A stretch of 64,000 nt of DNA, from the NCBI RefSeq assembly GCF_015704865.1, contig NZ_JADQTO010000001.1, positions 186,001-250,000 on the forward strand, in the 5' to 3' direction. Position 1 is the first letter of the stretch; each line of letters begins with the position of its first letter. Origin of the DNA: Actinoplanes aureus. GTDB taxonomy: Bacteria > Actinomycetota > Actinomycetes > Mycobacteriales > Micromonosporaceae. Below are positions 42,921 through 51,877 of the stretch, one piece after another. Under the pieces are notes generated by a model. The model saw only the letters and a list, made by a program, of their open reading frames with translations. It was not told the origin of the DNA and ran no database searches. The translations under genes and the position numbers were made by a program.

Positions 42921-42936
42921 GCGACCGCCGGGAAAC
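42921..42936 (-). repeat. family 2 motif, inverted copy
   Basis: GCGACCGCCGGGAAAC is the perfect complement of 43035-43050. The intervening 98 bases could loop out. The same motif is found at 4701-4715 and, with one change, at 14886-14904. Confidence 0.7.
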
Positions 42937-43034
42937 AGCATCACCTGCCGGTTACGGCCGTCCACGGCTGATGGCTGTCACCGCCTCCTGTGGCCGCCCC
43001 GCGCCGCCCTGCCCCCGCAGCGCGACGGACTGGT

Positions 43035-43050
43035 GTTTCCCGGCGGTCGC
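43035..43050 (+). repeat. family 2 motif, direct copy
   Basis: GTTTCCCGGCGGTCGC pairs perfectly with 42921-42936 and repeats the 4701-4715 element over 15 bases. Both contexts continue with a GCGGCCG tail nearby. Confidence 0.7.
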
Positions 43051-43264
43051 GCTGCGGCCGGGACGGAAAGCCGGGCTCGCGCGGGCAGGGCGGCACGGGA
43101 CGGCTTCGGCGAGACACCGGTCACCCGTACCGATGAAGGAGAGTGACCGGCGAGCAGACCTCGACCACGAAGTCTGTATAGCTCGCGCGGGACGAGCGGG
43201 GACCGTCGATATCGCGTACCGAATATCGGTGGGCGTGATGATCGAATCGCCGGATACTTGCGGG

Positions 43265-43732
43265 ATGAAGCTTGCTGAGGCTCTCGCGCTGCGCGCTGAG
43301 AAGGCGCGGCGCGCCGATCAGCTGCGGGCGCGCATCACCGCGAACGCGCGCTACCAGGAGGGTGAGACGCCGGCTGAGGAGGCGGGTGACCTGCTCGATG
43401 AGGCGGGTGACGTGCTTGGCGAGCTGGAGTCGCTGATTCGCCGGATCAACCGGACCAATGCCACGGTGACGGTGGACGGCGGTGGCACGCTGACCGACGC
43501 GCTGGCGCGCCGCGACGTGCTCCGGCTGCGGCACGGGCTGGTCACGGCGGCCGCGAGCGCTGCGGCGGGGGAGGGCCAGCACGGGTATCGGCAGTTGCGC
43601 TCCGAGCTGCGGATGATCGCCGCGTTGCCGGTGGCCGAGTTGCGGGCGCAGGCTGATGAGCTGGCGCGGGAGCTTCGTGAGGTGGACACGCTGATTCAGC
43701 GGACCAACTGGGAGGCGGACCTTCTGGACTGA
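43265..43732 (+). CDS. DIP1984 family protein
   Basis: The 155-residue protein starts MKLAEALALRAEKARRADQL and is almost entirely alpha-helical. The pattern matches DIP1984-type proteins, sometimes labelled septicolysin. It contains an INRTNATVTVDGGGTLTDAL hinge and ends in IQRTNWEADLLD. The biological role is unknown. ATG 43265 is chosen to fit the family N-terminus; the frame is open for 440 bases upstream over noncoding sequence. Confidence 0.85.
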   Translation: MKLAEALALRAEKARRADQLRARITANARYQEGETPAEEAGDLLDEAGDVLGELESLIRRINRTNATVTVDGGGTLTDALARRDVLRLRHGLVTAAASAAAGEGQHGYRQLRSELRMIAALPVAELRAQADELARELREVDTLIQRTNWEADLLD

Positions 43733-44111
43733 CCGGTCGCGGGATGCGGAGTGGGTAGCCGGCGTGGAGGCGTGCACCAACCCGGGAGCCGCGGGTCAAC
43801 ACGGTTCATTTCTTTGGCGCGCTGCGGGCGGCGCGGGGGTTCGATTCCCCGATCACATCGCATGCCCAGCACACCGCACAGGTGACGGCGCACAGGGAAC
43901 AACTCACCACCGGGTGTGGATCCACGACGGCGAGGGCGGGGCAGGGGCACCCGCGTCCCGCGATCGGTCGAACGATTCGAGTGACTGAAAGGCGACAGTA
44001 AGGTTCGTCGCCGTCCATGCCGCGGAGCACCCTATTCGCCCATGAATCCTCTGGATTGTGGCGGGATGCGCACCCAAACTGGCTGTCACCGTTCGACTCC
44101 AGGGGGTTCAC
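43733..44111. other. 380-base intergenic region
   Basis: I see no gene here. Near 43836-43853 a stem-loop with GGTTCGATTCC resembles a tRNA T-arm but no tRNA can be folded around it. The remainder is ordinary GC-rich sequence; the last part probably holds the promoter of the small membrane protein gene. Confidence 0.5.
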
Positions 44112-44315
44112 ATGTATCTAGGTGCTCTGCTCGCCACGGGCGGGCTGATCGTCGTCGCCTACCGGCCCAACGCGGCGTGGCGGGAGGCGCGATCGGCGCG
44201 CTATTCAATGCGTACCGGCCGGAAGCTGGCCTGGTCGCACACCGTCCGATTAGCCGCCGGCGTGACGGCCGTGATCGTCGGCCTGTTGATCGCCGGCTTC
44301 GAACTGGCCGGCTGA
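44112..44315 (+). CDS. small two-helix membrane protein
   Basis: The 67-residue protein has two hydrophobic segments (about 1-16 and 44-65) joined by a basic linker (YRPNAAWREARSARYSMRTG). AGGGGG precedes the ATG at 44112 by six bases. I do not recognise the family; such proteins are frequent in actinomycetes and often unannotated. A strong bidirectional hairpin separates it from the convergent hydrolase gene. Confidence 0.62.
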   Translation: MYLGALLATGGLIVVAYRPNAAWREARSARYSMRTGRKLAWSHTVRLAAGVTAVIVGLLIAGFELAG

Positions 44316-44328
44316 CCCGGCTCGCCGC

Positions 44329-44359
44329 GCGGCCCGTGGTGCGATCCACCGCGGGCCGC
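44329..44359. terminator. bidirectional terminator between convergent genes
   Basis: A 13-base stem (44329-44341 with 44347-44359, one T-G pair) with a five-base loop CGATC lies between the small membrane protein gene and the metallo-hydrolase gene, 13 bases from either stop. Confidence 0.78.
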
Positions 44360-44372
44360 CGGTTGCGATCCG

Positions 44373-45476
44373 CTAGGCGATCTGCTGCCACCAGCCGTCG
44401 ACCGCGGGCGGGTTGTCCACGTCCACCCGCTCACCGGGACGCGGGATGGCCAGCCGCACGTCCCGTGCCTTCGCCTCCCGCCAGGTGCGGTCGGCCGGCT
44501 CGGCCCAGTCGTGCAGGGCCAGGTTGAACGTCGCCCAGTGCACCGGGATCATCAGCCCACCGTGTACGTCCACGTGCACCGCGACGCCGTCCTCCGGGAA
44601 CATGTGGATGTCCGGCCACTGGTCGCCGTACGCACCCACCTGCACCAGCGTGACGTCGAACGGCCCGTACTCCGCGCCGATCTCGGCGAAGCCCGGGAAG
44701 TAGCCGGTGTCACCCGAGTAGAAGGCCTTCCGGGTCGGCCCGTTGATCACCCAGCTGGCCCAGAGCGTCTCGTCCCGGCTGAACCCGCGTCCGGAGAAGT
44801 GCCGGGCCGGGGTGGCGACGAACTCCACGCCGGCCACCTTGGCCTTCTCGTGCCAGTCCAGCTCGATGATGCGGGTCGCCGGGACACCCCAGCGCTCCAG
44901 GTGCGCACCCACCCCGAGCGGCACCAGGAACGGCGCGGCCTGCAGGTCCACCAGGTTCTGGATGGTGACCATGTCCAGGTGGTCGTAGTGGTCGTGGGAG
45001 ATCACCACGGCGTCCAGCGAGGGCAGCTCGCGCAGCGGAATCGGCGGCTCGTGCAGCCGGCGCGGGCCGGTCAGCCGGGACGGGGAGCAGCGATCGCTCC
45101 AGACCGGGTCGAGCAGGATCCGCCGGCCCTCGATCTCGACCAGCGCGGAGGAGTGCCCGTACCAGGTGACGTGCAGGCCCTGCGGGTCGGCGCCGGCGGC
45201 CGGGCTGACCACGGGGACCGGCTGGTGCGGGCGCCGGGCATCGCGGCCGGTGGCCGCGGCGGCGGCCAGGCGTGGCACCGAGGCCACGGTGACCTGGCTG
45301 GCCGGGACGGTGTTGCGGAACTTGCCCTCGGAGAACTGCGGCGAGGCCTCGATCCGGGCGCGGCGGCTGCCGCGCGCCCGCGCGCCGAGCTGCGCGGGTA
45401 GGTCGCGGACGGCCCAGACCGCCGCGGCGCCCAGGGCCAGAGCCATGACTGTACGGGTACGTGCACGCTTCGCCAT
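44373..45476 (-). CDS. metallo-beta-lactamase fold hydrolase, NAPE-PLD-like
   Basis: The 367-residue protein starts with a membrane anchor or signal (about 8-24). The metallo-hydrolase domain begins with the segment VTWYGHSSALVEIEGRRILL, then the metal motif SHDHYDHLD (His161, His163, Asp165, His166), a His in TPARHFSGRG, and an Asp in FYSGDTGYF. This is the layout of NAPE-PLD and UlaG-like phosphodiesterases. A phospholipid-type substrate is possible but not shown. The start lies 100 bases from the divergent dGTPase gene. Confidence 0.92.
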   Translation of the reverse strand: MAKRARTRTVMALALGAAAVWAVRDLPAQLGARARGSRRARIEASPQFSEGKFRNTVPASQVTVASVPRLAAAAATGRDARRPHQPVPVVSPAAGADPQGLHVTWYGHSSALVEIEGRRILLDPVWSDRCSPSRLTGPRRLHEPPIPLRELPSLDAVVISHDHYDHLDMVTIQNLVDLQAAPFLVPLGVGAHLERWGVPATRIIELDWHEKAKVAGVEFVATPARHFSGRGFSRDETLWASWVINGPTRKAFYSGDTGYFPGFAEIGAEYGPFDVTLVQVGAYGDQWPDIHMFPEDGVAVHVDVHGGLMIPVHWATFNLALHDWAEPADRTWREAKARDVRLAIPRPGERVDVDNPPAVDGWWQQIA

Positions 45477-45576
45477 GCGCCCAGTCTGACCGGGAGAACC
45501 CGTCCCCTGCCAGCTCCCGCCTCAGCCTCCCCTCAGCAAGTGACGGGTATGACACCGGCCGCGATAACCTCCGGGG

Positions 45577-47043
45577 ATGGATGATCCACGTGCCCAGCGG
45601 CTCTTCGGCGACAGTCTGGTCGCGCCCGGTGACCTAGCGTCGAGCCCGTTCCGCGTGGACCGGGACCGGATCGTCAGCTCGCCCTTCCTGGCCCGGCTGG
45701 CCGGGGTCACCCAGGTGATCAGCCCGGGCGGGGCCGGTCTGCTGGTGCACAACCGGCTCACCCACAGCCTCAAGGTCGCCCAGGTCGGCCGGGCGATCGC
45801 CGAGCGGCTCCAGCGGGACCAGCCGGATCTGGCGGAGAAGCTGGGCGGTTGCGACCCGGACGTGGTGGAAGCGGCCGCGCTCGCGCACGACCTGGGGCAC
45901 CCGCCGTTCGGGCATCTCGGCGAGCGGGTGCTGGACCGGCTGGCCCGTGCCCGGCTCCGGCTGCGCGACGGGTTCGAGGGGAACGCCCAGTCGTACCGGA
46001 TCGTCACCAGCACCGAGATCCGTGGGCAGGCGACGATCGGGCTCAACCTGACCAGCGCCACCCGGGCGGCGATCCTGAAGTACCCGTGGACCAGGCGTAA
46101 CCACCCGGACCCGCACCCGCGGTTCATGGATCCGGCGCCGCGTGGTGCCGCCGCCGTCCCGGACGACCCGGATGGCGGTTCGCTCAAGTTCGGTGCGTAC
46201 TCGACGGAGGTCGGGGACATGCGGGCGGCGCGGGCGCCGTTCGCCGGGCGGGTCGCCGACTGGCAGCAGACCGTCGAGGCGTCGGTGATGGACACCGCCG
46301 ACGACATCGCGTACGCCATCCACGACCTGGAGGACGTGCACCGGGTCGGCGTCCTTCAGCAGGGCGCGGTCGCCGCCGAGCTGATGGCCTGGCAGCGCTG
46401 GCGGTCCGAGACCGACGTGAACCGGGCCGGCGGCGCGATCGAGTCGCTGCGCCGGCAACTGCACCGCAAGGACGGCTGGATCGCCGACGACGAGGCCTTC
46501 GCCGACGCGGTCGAACTGGTCCGGGCCGAGCTGGTGGACGGGCTGCTGGCCCGGCCGTTCGACGGTTCGCTGGAGGCCGAGGCCCGGGTGGCCGCGTTCT
46601 CGGCGAACTGGACCCGGCGCCTGGTCTGGTCGATCGAGATGATCGACCAGCCCGCGGTGCGCAGCGGCCACGTCCAGCTGGCCCGGGCGCAGTGGCACGA
46701 GGTGCAGATCCTCAAGTTCGTGCAGAACCGGTTCGTGCTGGAACGCCCCGATCTGGCGCTGCACCAGCGCGGGCAGGCCCGGCTTCTGGCCTCGCTGGTG
46801 GAGGCGCTGCTGGCCTGGCTGACCGACCCGGACGAGGCGCAACGGCTGCCGCGCCGCCTGCGCGACCTGGTCGAGCTCGCCGAGGAGGAGCTGCCCGCCG
46901 ACACCCCGGACCGGATCAGCCGGGGCCGTGGCCGGGCGGTGATCGACTTCGTGGCCGGCCTGACCGACAGCCAGGCCGTGGGTCTCATGGAGGCACTCTC
47001 CGGCCGCTCACGCCAACTCTGGACGGACGCGTTCGTGCTGTAG
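45577..47043 (+). CDS. dGTPase-like HD-domain triphosphohydrolase
   Basis: The 488-residue protein is an HD-superfamily dNTP triphosphohydrolase. The metal ligands are His63 in NRLTHSLKV, the HD pair His104/Asp105 in LAHDLGHPPFGH, and an Asp in MDTADDIAYAIHD. Enzymes of this group release deoxynucleosides from dNTPs (dGTP first) and so adjust the precursor pool. It ends one base before the convergent SDR gene stop. It complements ThyA and DHFR in the same window, though they are 44 kb away. Confidence 0.93.
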   Translation: MDDPRAQRLFGDSLVAPGDLASSPFRVDRDRIVSSPFLARLAGVTQVISPGGAGLLVHNRLTHSLKVAQVGRAIAERLQRDQPDLAEKLGGCDPDVVEAAALAHDLGHPPFGHLGERVLDRLARARLRLRDGFEGNAQSYRIVTSTEIRGQATIGLNLTSATRAAILKYPWTRRNHPDPHPRFMDPAPRGAAAVPDDPDGGSLKFGAYSTEVGDMRAARAPFAGRVADWQQTVEASVMDTADDIAYAIHDLEDVHRVGVLQQGAVAAELMAWQRWRSETDVNRAGGAIESLRRQLHRKDGWIADDEAFADAVELVRAELVDGLLARPFDGSLEAEARVAAFSANWTRRLVWSIEMIDQPAVRSGHVQLARAQWHEVQILKFVQNRFVLERPDLALHQRGQARLLASLVEALLAWLTDPDEAQRLPRRLRDLVELAEEELPADTPDRISRGRGRAVIDFVAGLTDSQAVGLMEALSGRSRQLWTDAFVL

Positions 47044-47044
47044 C

Positions 47045-47764
47045 TCAGACGAGCAGGCCGCCGGAGGCGCGGATGTTCTGGCCGGTCACCCAGGCGGCGT
47101 CCGGGCCGGCCAGGAAGGCGATCACCGCGGCCACGTCGGCCGGCTCTCCGAGCCGTTGGAGGGCGGTGAAAGAGGCAGCCCGGGCCAGGGCCTCCGGCGG
47201 GTTCTCACCGCGCAGCATGTCGGTGTCGGTGGCGCCGGGCGAGACGGTGTTGACCGTGATGCCGCGGCCGCCCAGCTCGCGGGCCGCGACCGCGGTGAAC
47301 TGCTCGACGGCGGCCTTGCTCGCGCAGTAGAGGGCGAGGCCGGGCCCGGGTACGACGGTGTTCAGTGTGGACAGGTTGATGATCCGGCCACCGTCACGGA
47401 GCAGCGGGATCGCCGCGCGGATGGCCAGCAGCGGGAACTTCGCGTTGATCGTCATCACCCGGTCGAAGTCCTCGGCGGTCAGCTCGGCGATCGGTTTCGA
47501 GCCGCTGATCGCCGCGTTGTTGACCAGGATGTCGAAACCGTCCCGGACGGTGTCGAACAGGGCGGGCAGATTGCCGGGGTCCGACTGGTCACACTGGACC
47601 GCGACGGCGTTGCCGAGCTCGGCGGCGAGGTCCTCGGCGGCCGCCTTGTTGTCGCGGTAGGTGAACACCACCCGCGCCCCGTCGGCGGCGAACCGCTGGA
47701 CCACTGCCCGGCCGATGCCCCGGGAACCTCCGGTGACGATGGCGGTCTTTCCGGTGAGCGTCAT
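47045..47764 (-). CDS. short-chain dehydrogenase/reductase
   Basis: The 239-residue protein is a classical SDR. It has the cofactor motif TGGSRGIG (11-18), NNAA at 82-85, Ser132 in NLSTLNT and YxxxK as Tyr146/Lys150 in LYCASK. It resembles 3-oxoacyl-ACP reductase FabG, but this group has many substrates and no fatty acid synthesis genes are near. Arg37 in FTYRD suggests NADPH use. It ends head-on with the dGTPase gene and starts ten bases from the AraC-type gene stop. Confidence 0.9.
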   Translation of the reverse strand: MTLTGKTAIVTGGSRGIGRAVVQRFAADGARVVFTYRDNKAAAEDLAAELGNAVAVQCDQSDPGNLPALFDTVRDGFDILVNNAAISGSKPIAELTAEDFDRVMTINAKFPLLAIRAAIPLLRDGGRIINLSTLNTVVPGPGLALYCASKAAVEQFTAVAARELGGRGITVNTVSPGATDTDMLRGENPPEALARAASFTALQRLGEPADVAAVIAFLAGPDAAWVTGQNIRASGGLLV

Positions 47765-47774
47765 GCCCCGGACG

Positions 47775-48566
47775 TTACGAGGAAACGGCCGCCGCGTCTT
47801 GAAGCAATGCGTCGGCGAGGGTGCGCCGCAACCCGGTCGGTGTCAGCCCGGACATCGCGCGTACGTCACGGGTGAAGTGCGGCTGGTCGGCGTACCCCGC
47901 ATCGGTTGCGACCTGGTGCAACGCCGTGCCGGCGGCGACCATGTCGACCGCGCGCTGGAAGCGCGCGATCCGTGCGACCGTGCCCGGTGACAGGCCGATC
48001 CGGCGCTGGAAGCCGATCTCCAGCCGGCGCCGGCCCACGCCCAGCCCGGCCGCCACGGCCGCCACCCGGGGCTCCCGCTGCAACCGCGTCCAGGCGGCCG
48101 CGACCAGCGGATCCTCATGCGCCGGGCGCAGCCGGGCGGTCAGCCAGTCGTCGAGGACGGCGAAGCGGCCGGTCCAGTCCGGATGCGCTGCGACGCGCTC
48201 GGCCAGCTCCGCGTCCCGGCCGCCTAACAGGTCGCCGAGCCCTACGGAACGGTCCGTGAGCTCCCGCATCGGTACGCCGAGCAGCGCCGAAACCCCCGCC
48301 GGAGTGAGTCCGACCGTGACGCCGTGCCCCCAGCGAACCGCCCGCTCGACCACCGGAGTGCTGCTCGCACCGGTCACCACCCGCCCGGCACCGGTGATGT
48401 CGACGATCAGCGCCGGGATGTTGATCGGCAGGATCCGGTGCCCGATCGGCTCCCTGGTGCGGAACCCGCTGTAGGAGAACACGTACCCGCGCAGCCGGGG
48501 ATGCGGCCGGCGGACCAGCGTCTCGCACGGTCCCGGAGCCGGTGCCGCCGGCAGCGAGTGGATCAT
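47775..48566 (-). CDS. AraC-family transcriptional regulator
   Basis: The 263-residue protein has a beta-rich N-terminal effector domain (LRGYVFSYSGFRTREPIGHR, then LPINIPALIVDI) and a C-terminal double HTH of the AraC type (about 180-255, with RVAAVAAGLGVGRRRLEIGF and VATDAGYADQPHFTRDVRAM). ATG 48566 overlaps the stop of the oxidoreductase gene in ATGA, so it is the second gene of that unit. It probably regulates the coupled oxidoreductase or the SDR; this is inference. Confidence 0.88.
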   Translation of the reverse strand: MIHSLPAAPAPGPCETLVRRPHPRLRGYVFSYSGFRTREPIGHRILPINIPALIVDITGAGRVVTGASSTPVVERAVRWGHGVTVGLTPAGVSALLGVPMRELTDRSVGLGDLLGGRDAELAERVAAHPDWTGRFAVLDDWLTARLRPAHEDPLVAAAWTRLQREPRVAAVAAGLGVGRRRLEIGFQRRIGLSPGTVARIARFQRAVDMVAAGTALHQVATDAGYADQPHFTRDVRAMSGLTPTGLRRTLADALLQDAAAVSS

Positions 48567-50194
48567 TTCAGGCGGAGTGCGGCCGGGGCGTGCGCCGGTA
48601 CCGCGGGCGAGCGCGGTGCGATCGGCTCCAGCCGGCGATAGGCGGAACCGACCGGCGGCCGCTGGTCCTCGTCGCCCTTGTTCGGCCAGAGCGCGATCGC
48701 CCGCTCGGCCATCGCGGTGATGGTCAGCGACGGGTTGACGCCCAGGTTCGCCGGGACCGCGGACCCGTCCACGACGTGCAGCCCCGGGTAGCCGTAGACC
48801 CGGTGGTACGCGTCCACGACCCCCTCGGAGGGCGATGAGCCGATCGTGGCGCCGCCCAGAATGTGCGCGGTCAGCGGGATGTCGACGATGTCGCTGACCG
48901 TACCGCCGGGGTAGCCGCCGATCCGGTCGGCGATCCGGCGTACCGCTTCGTGGCCCACCGGGATCCAGCTCGGGTTGGGGTTGCCGTGCCCGAGCGAGGT
49001 GGTGAGCCGGCCCCGCCTGGTGCGCCGTACCGTCAGCGAGTTGTCGACCGACTGCATGACCAGGGCGATGATGGTCCGCTCGCTCCACCGGCGTACCGAC
49101 AGGGAGCGGGCGAACACCATGGGGTGCCGGATCACCTCCCAGAGGAACCGCAGCGGCCGCGGTATCCGCCCGCCGTCCACCAGGATCGTCGACAGCAGAC
49201 CCATCGCGTTGCTGCCCGGGCCGTAGCGGACCGGCTCGATGTGGGTGTCCGGGTCGGGATGGAACGACGAGGTGATCGCGATGCCCTGGGAGAACGGTTG
49301 CTCCGGCACCTCCTTGGTCTCCGCGCCGAGCAGCGCCTCGGAGTTGGTCCGGGTCAGCCGGCCGAGCCGGTCGGAGATGCCGGGCAGGACGCCGGTGTCC
49401 TTCATGGCGTGCAGGAGCCGCTGGGTGCCGAGCGCGCCGGCCGCCAGGATCACCTGGTCAGCGGTGAAGACGCCGTTGCGGGTCTCGATCCGCCAGCCGG
49501 AGGGCGCAACACGCAGCGCGGTCACCTCGGTGTCCGGGTGCACCACCGCGCCGGCCCGTTCGGCGAGGTAGAGGTAGTTGACGTCGAGGCGGTTCTTGGC
49601 GCCGACCCGGCAGCCGATCATGCAGTTGCCGCACTCCAGGCAGCCGGTCCGATCGGGGCCGGCGCCGCCGAAGTACGGGTCCGGCACGGTCTTGCCGGGC
49701 TCGCCGAAGAACACCCCCACCGGGGTGAGCCGGAACGTGTGTCCCACTCCCATGTCCTCGGCGACCTGCTTGAACACCACGTCGGACGAGGTCATCGTGG
49801 GCTGCTGGGTGACGCCGAGCATCCGGGACGCCTGGTCGTAGAACGGCTTGAGCTCCGCCGCCCAGTCGGTGATCCCGGACCAGTGCGGGTCGTCGAAGAA
49901 CGGGGCGGGCGGTACGTACAGCGTGTTCGCGTACACCAGCGAGCCGCCGCCGACCCCGGCGGCGGAGAGCACCATGATGTCCTTGAGCAGGGTGATCCGC
50001 TGCATGCCGCGCAGGCCGAGCTTGGGTGCCCAGAGGAAGTTGCGCAGGTCCCACGAGGTCTTCGGCAGGGTCTCCGGGGTGAACCGGCGGCCGGCCTCGA
50101 GCACGCCGACGCGATAGCCCTTCTCCGCCAGCCGCAGAGCGCTGACGCTGCCACCGAAGCCGCTGCCCACGATCACGATGTCGTAATGCGTCAT
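48563..50194 (-). CDS. GMC-family oxidoreductase (cholesterol oxidase-like)
   Basis: The 543-residue flavoprotein has an N-terminal FAD-binding fingerprint (VIVGSGFGGSVSALRLAEKG, 8-27), SAAGVGGGSLVYAN, then a Cys-rich stretch (GCLECGNCMIGCRVGAKN, about 190-205) and a C-terminal GMC domain ending in HVVDGSAVPANLGVNPSLTI and ITAMAERAIALW. The Cys-rich insert is typical of the group with cholesterol oxidase and long-chain alcohol oxidases. The substrate is a sterol or alcohol by family, not shown here. Its stop overlaps the AraC-type regulator start. Confidence 0.92.
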   Translation of the reverse strand: MTHYDIVIVGSGFGGSVSALRLAEKGYRVGVLEAGRRFTPETLPKTSWDLRNFLWAPKLGLRGMQRITLLKDIMVLSAAGVGGGSLVYANTLYVPPAPFFDDPHWSGITDWAAELKPFYDQASRMLGVTQQPTMTSSDVVFKQVAEDMGVGHTFRLTPVGVFFGEPGKTVPDPYFGGAGPDRTGCLECGNCMIGCRVGAKNRLDVNYLYLAERAGAVVHPDTEVTALRVAPSGWRIETRNGVFTADQVILAAGALGTQRLLHAMKDTGVLPGISDRLGRLTRTNSEALLGAETKEVPEQPFSQGIAITSSFHPDPDTHIEPVRYGPGSNAMGLLSTILVDGGRIPRPLRFLWEVIRHPMVFARSLSVRRWSERTIIALVMQSVDNSLTVRRTRRGRLTTSLGHGNPNPSWIPVGHEAVRRIADRIGGYPGGTVSDIVDIPLTAHILGGATIGSSPSEGVVDAYHRVYGYPGLHVVDGSAVPANLGVNPSLTITAMAERAIALWPNKGDEDQRPPVGSAYRRLEPIAPRSPAVPAHAPAALRLK

Positions 50195-50232
50195 CGCATC
50201 ACCTAAGCATTACTCGCCGGTAACCGGAAGGG

Positions 50233-51852
50233 TCAGCGTCGATAGATGCTGATCGAGTGGCCGACCTGGTCGATCCGGGTGCTGCTCGCGATCAGCCGCC
50301 GCAGTCGCGGTCCGGCCAGCGCCACCCGGGAATCGGAGATCACCAGCAGGCCGCGCACCTGCTCCTCCGGTACGGCATACGGGTCAGACGCGGTGATCCC
50401 GTAGTAGGCGGGCACACCGGCACCCTTGTAGACCAGCCAGACCCGCTCGCCCGGGTACCGCGCCCTCAGGTGCTGACCGAGCCGGGCCAGGTCCTGCCCC
50501 CAGTCGACGTTGGCGTCGTGCAGGTTCTCCCGGGTGTGCGCGGTCCCGCCGAACGCCACGTTCGAGTAGGGCAGGTAGTAGGGGAACGTCAGCAGCGAGC
50601 CGGCCGCCACCGAGACCAACAGGAGCCCGGTGACGGTCTTCGACCAGCGGAGACGGATCAACGCCACGGTGCCGGCGGCGACCGCGAGGAAGAGCGGCAG
50701 GAAGATCACGTACCGGGTGCCGAAGTTGCGGCTGCCGGTCATCGTGGCGGCCATCAGCACCGCCGAGACGGGCAGCAGGTAGAGCGCCGCCGCCCGCAGC
50801 CGGGGAACGACCAGCATGGTGATCGTCCCGGCCAGCCACAGCGCCAGCATGCCGAGCGGCGTCTTGATCAGCACCGCGACCGGCATGTAGTACCACGGCG
50901 ATCCGCGGTAGGCCTCGCCGAGCAGGAACCCGTTGAACTGCCGCGCCTCGAACCGGAACTGGACCAGCATCCCGTCCCGGTAGACCTGCGGGAACGGCAT
51001 GAGGTCCACCGCCAGCCCCTTCAGCCCGTCCGGATCGGGCAGGCCGGGCGGGGTGGTCCAGCGCAGCCGCGGATCCACCGCCAGGTAGGTGAGCCAGACG
51101 ACAGCCACGGCGATCAGACCGACGCCGATCCCAGCCGCCGCGGTGAGCAGCAGGCGACGCTTGAGCGCCGCGGGTGGTCGCTCCGGTGCGGCACGTTGCG
51201 CGTGCCAGGCGGAGAACGCCGCAAGAAGAACCAGCAGGGGTACGGCCGGAAGCACGCTCATCCTGGTCGCCAGAGCCGCTCCGAGTGCCGCCCCGGCAAG
51301 AGGCAGATACCGCAGCGGCCGGTTCCGGGCCCGCCAGGTGAGCCAGGCGGCGGTGAGCAGCATCCCCGCGGCCGGTACGTCCAGGGTCGCCAGCGAGCCG
51401 TGTGCGATCACGTCGGGGGAGAAGGCGTACAGGGCGAGCGCGATCAGCCCGCCCACCGGTCCGGCCAGGTCCCGGGCGAAGGCGAGCACGACCAGCCCGA
51501 ACAGCAGCGTGAGGAGGATGACCGGCAGCCGGGCCAGCAGCATCAGCCGGAACGGGTTGTTGCCGCTCTCGTAGAGCAGGTGACGGCCCAGCCGGGTCTG
51601 GTTGCCGGGGTAGCCCGGATCCAGGCTCGCACCGGCGAACGCGGTGCCGGCCGCGATGATCAGCTTGCCGAGCGGCGGGTGCTCCGGGTTGTAGCGCAGG
51701 CTGTGCTGCTGCCGGTAGACCTCGGCGGTGGCCACGTAGACCGGCTCGTCGATGGTCGGCGACTGCTGCACGGCCGTGGTCACCATGGCGAACGCCATCT
51801 GTCCCAGCAGGGCCACGACGGCAAGCAGGTACAACAGGCGGCGTCGCGGCAT
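50233..51852 (-). CDS. GT39/ArnT-like membrane glycosyltransferase
   Basis: The 539-residue protein has about 11-13 membrane helices. A conserved acidic pair sits after the first helix in SPTIDEPVYVATAEVY, followed by YNPEHPPLGKLIIA. This matches polyprenyl-phosphate sugar transferases (GT39/GT83). They move a sugar from a lipid carrier to protein or envelope glycans outside the membrane. The acceptor and sugar are unknown. The C-terminal part has VWLVYKGAGVPAYYGITA, typical of actinobacterial members. Confidence 0.87.
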   Translation of the reverse strand: MPRRRLLYLLAVVALLGQMAFAMVTTAVQQSPTIDEPVYVATAEVYRQQHSLRYNPEHPPLGKLIIAAGTAFAGASLDPGYPGNQTRLGRHLLYESGNNPFRLMLLARLPVILLTLLFGLVVLAFARDLAGPVGGLIALALYAFSPDVIAHGSLATLDVPAAGMLLTAAWLTWRARNRPLRYLPLAGAALGAALATRMSVLPAVPLLVLLAAFSAWHAQRAAPERPPAALKRRLLLTAAAGIGVGLIAVAVVWLTYLAVDPRLRWTTPPGLPDPDGLKGLAVDLMPFPQVYRDGMLVQFRFEARQFNGFLLGEAYRGSPWYYMPVAVLIKTPLGMLALWLAGTITMLVVPRLRAAALYLLPVSAVLMAATMTGSRNFGTRYVIFLPLFLAVAAGTVALIRLRWSKTVTGLLLVSVAAGSLLTFPYYLPYSNVAFGGTAHTRENLHDANVDWGQDLARLGQHLRARYPGERVWLVYKGAGVPAYYGITASDPYAVPEEQVRGLLVISDSRVALAGPRLRRLIASSTRIDQVGHSISIYRR

Positions 51853-51877
51853 CGGGCAAATCTAGCCGGTGCGTAGA

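Larger units (their letters stand above)
42793..43264. other. 470-base intergenic region with dispersed repeats
   Basis: The gap between the lipid kinase and the DIP1984-family gene carries a possible third copy of repeat family 1 (42834-42866) and two inverted copies of family 2 (42921-42936 and 43035-43050) with 98 bases between them, so a long stem-loop is possible. The open frames seen in it are compositional. Confidence 0.6.

Noticed and set aside
43836..43857. T-arm-like sequence of a tRNA (GGTTCGATTCC in a stem)
   Set aside because: No acceptor, D or anticodon arm can be found at the required distances, and the stem has a G-G mismatch. It may be chance or a decayed tRNA end.
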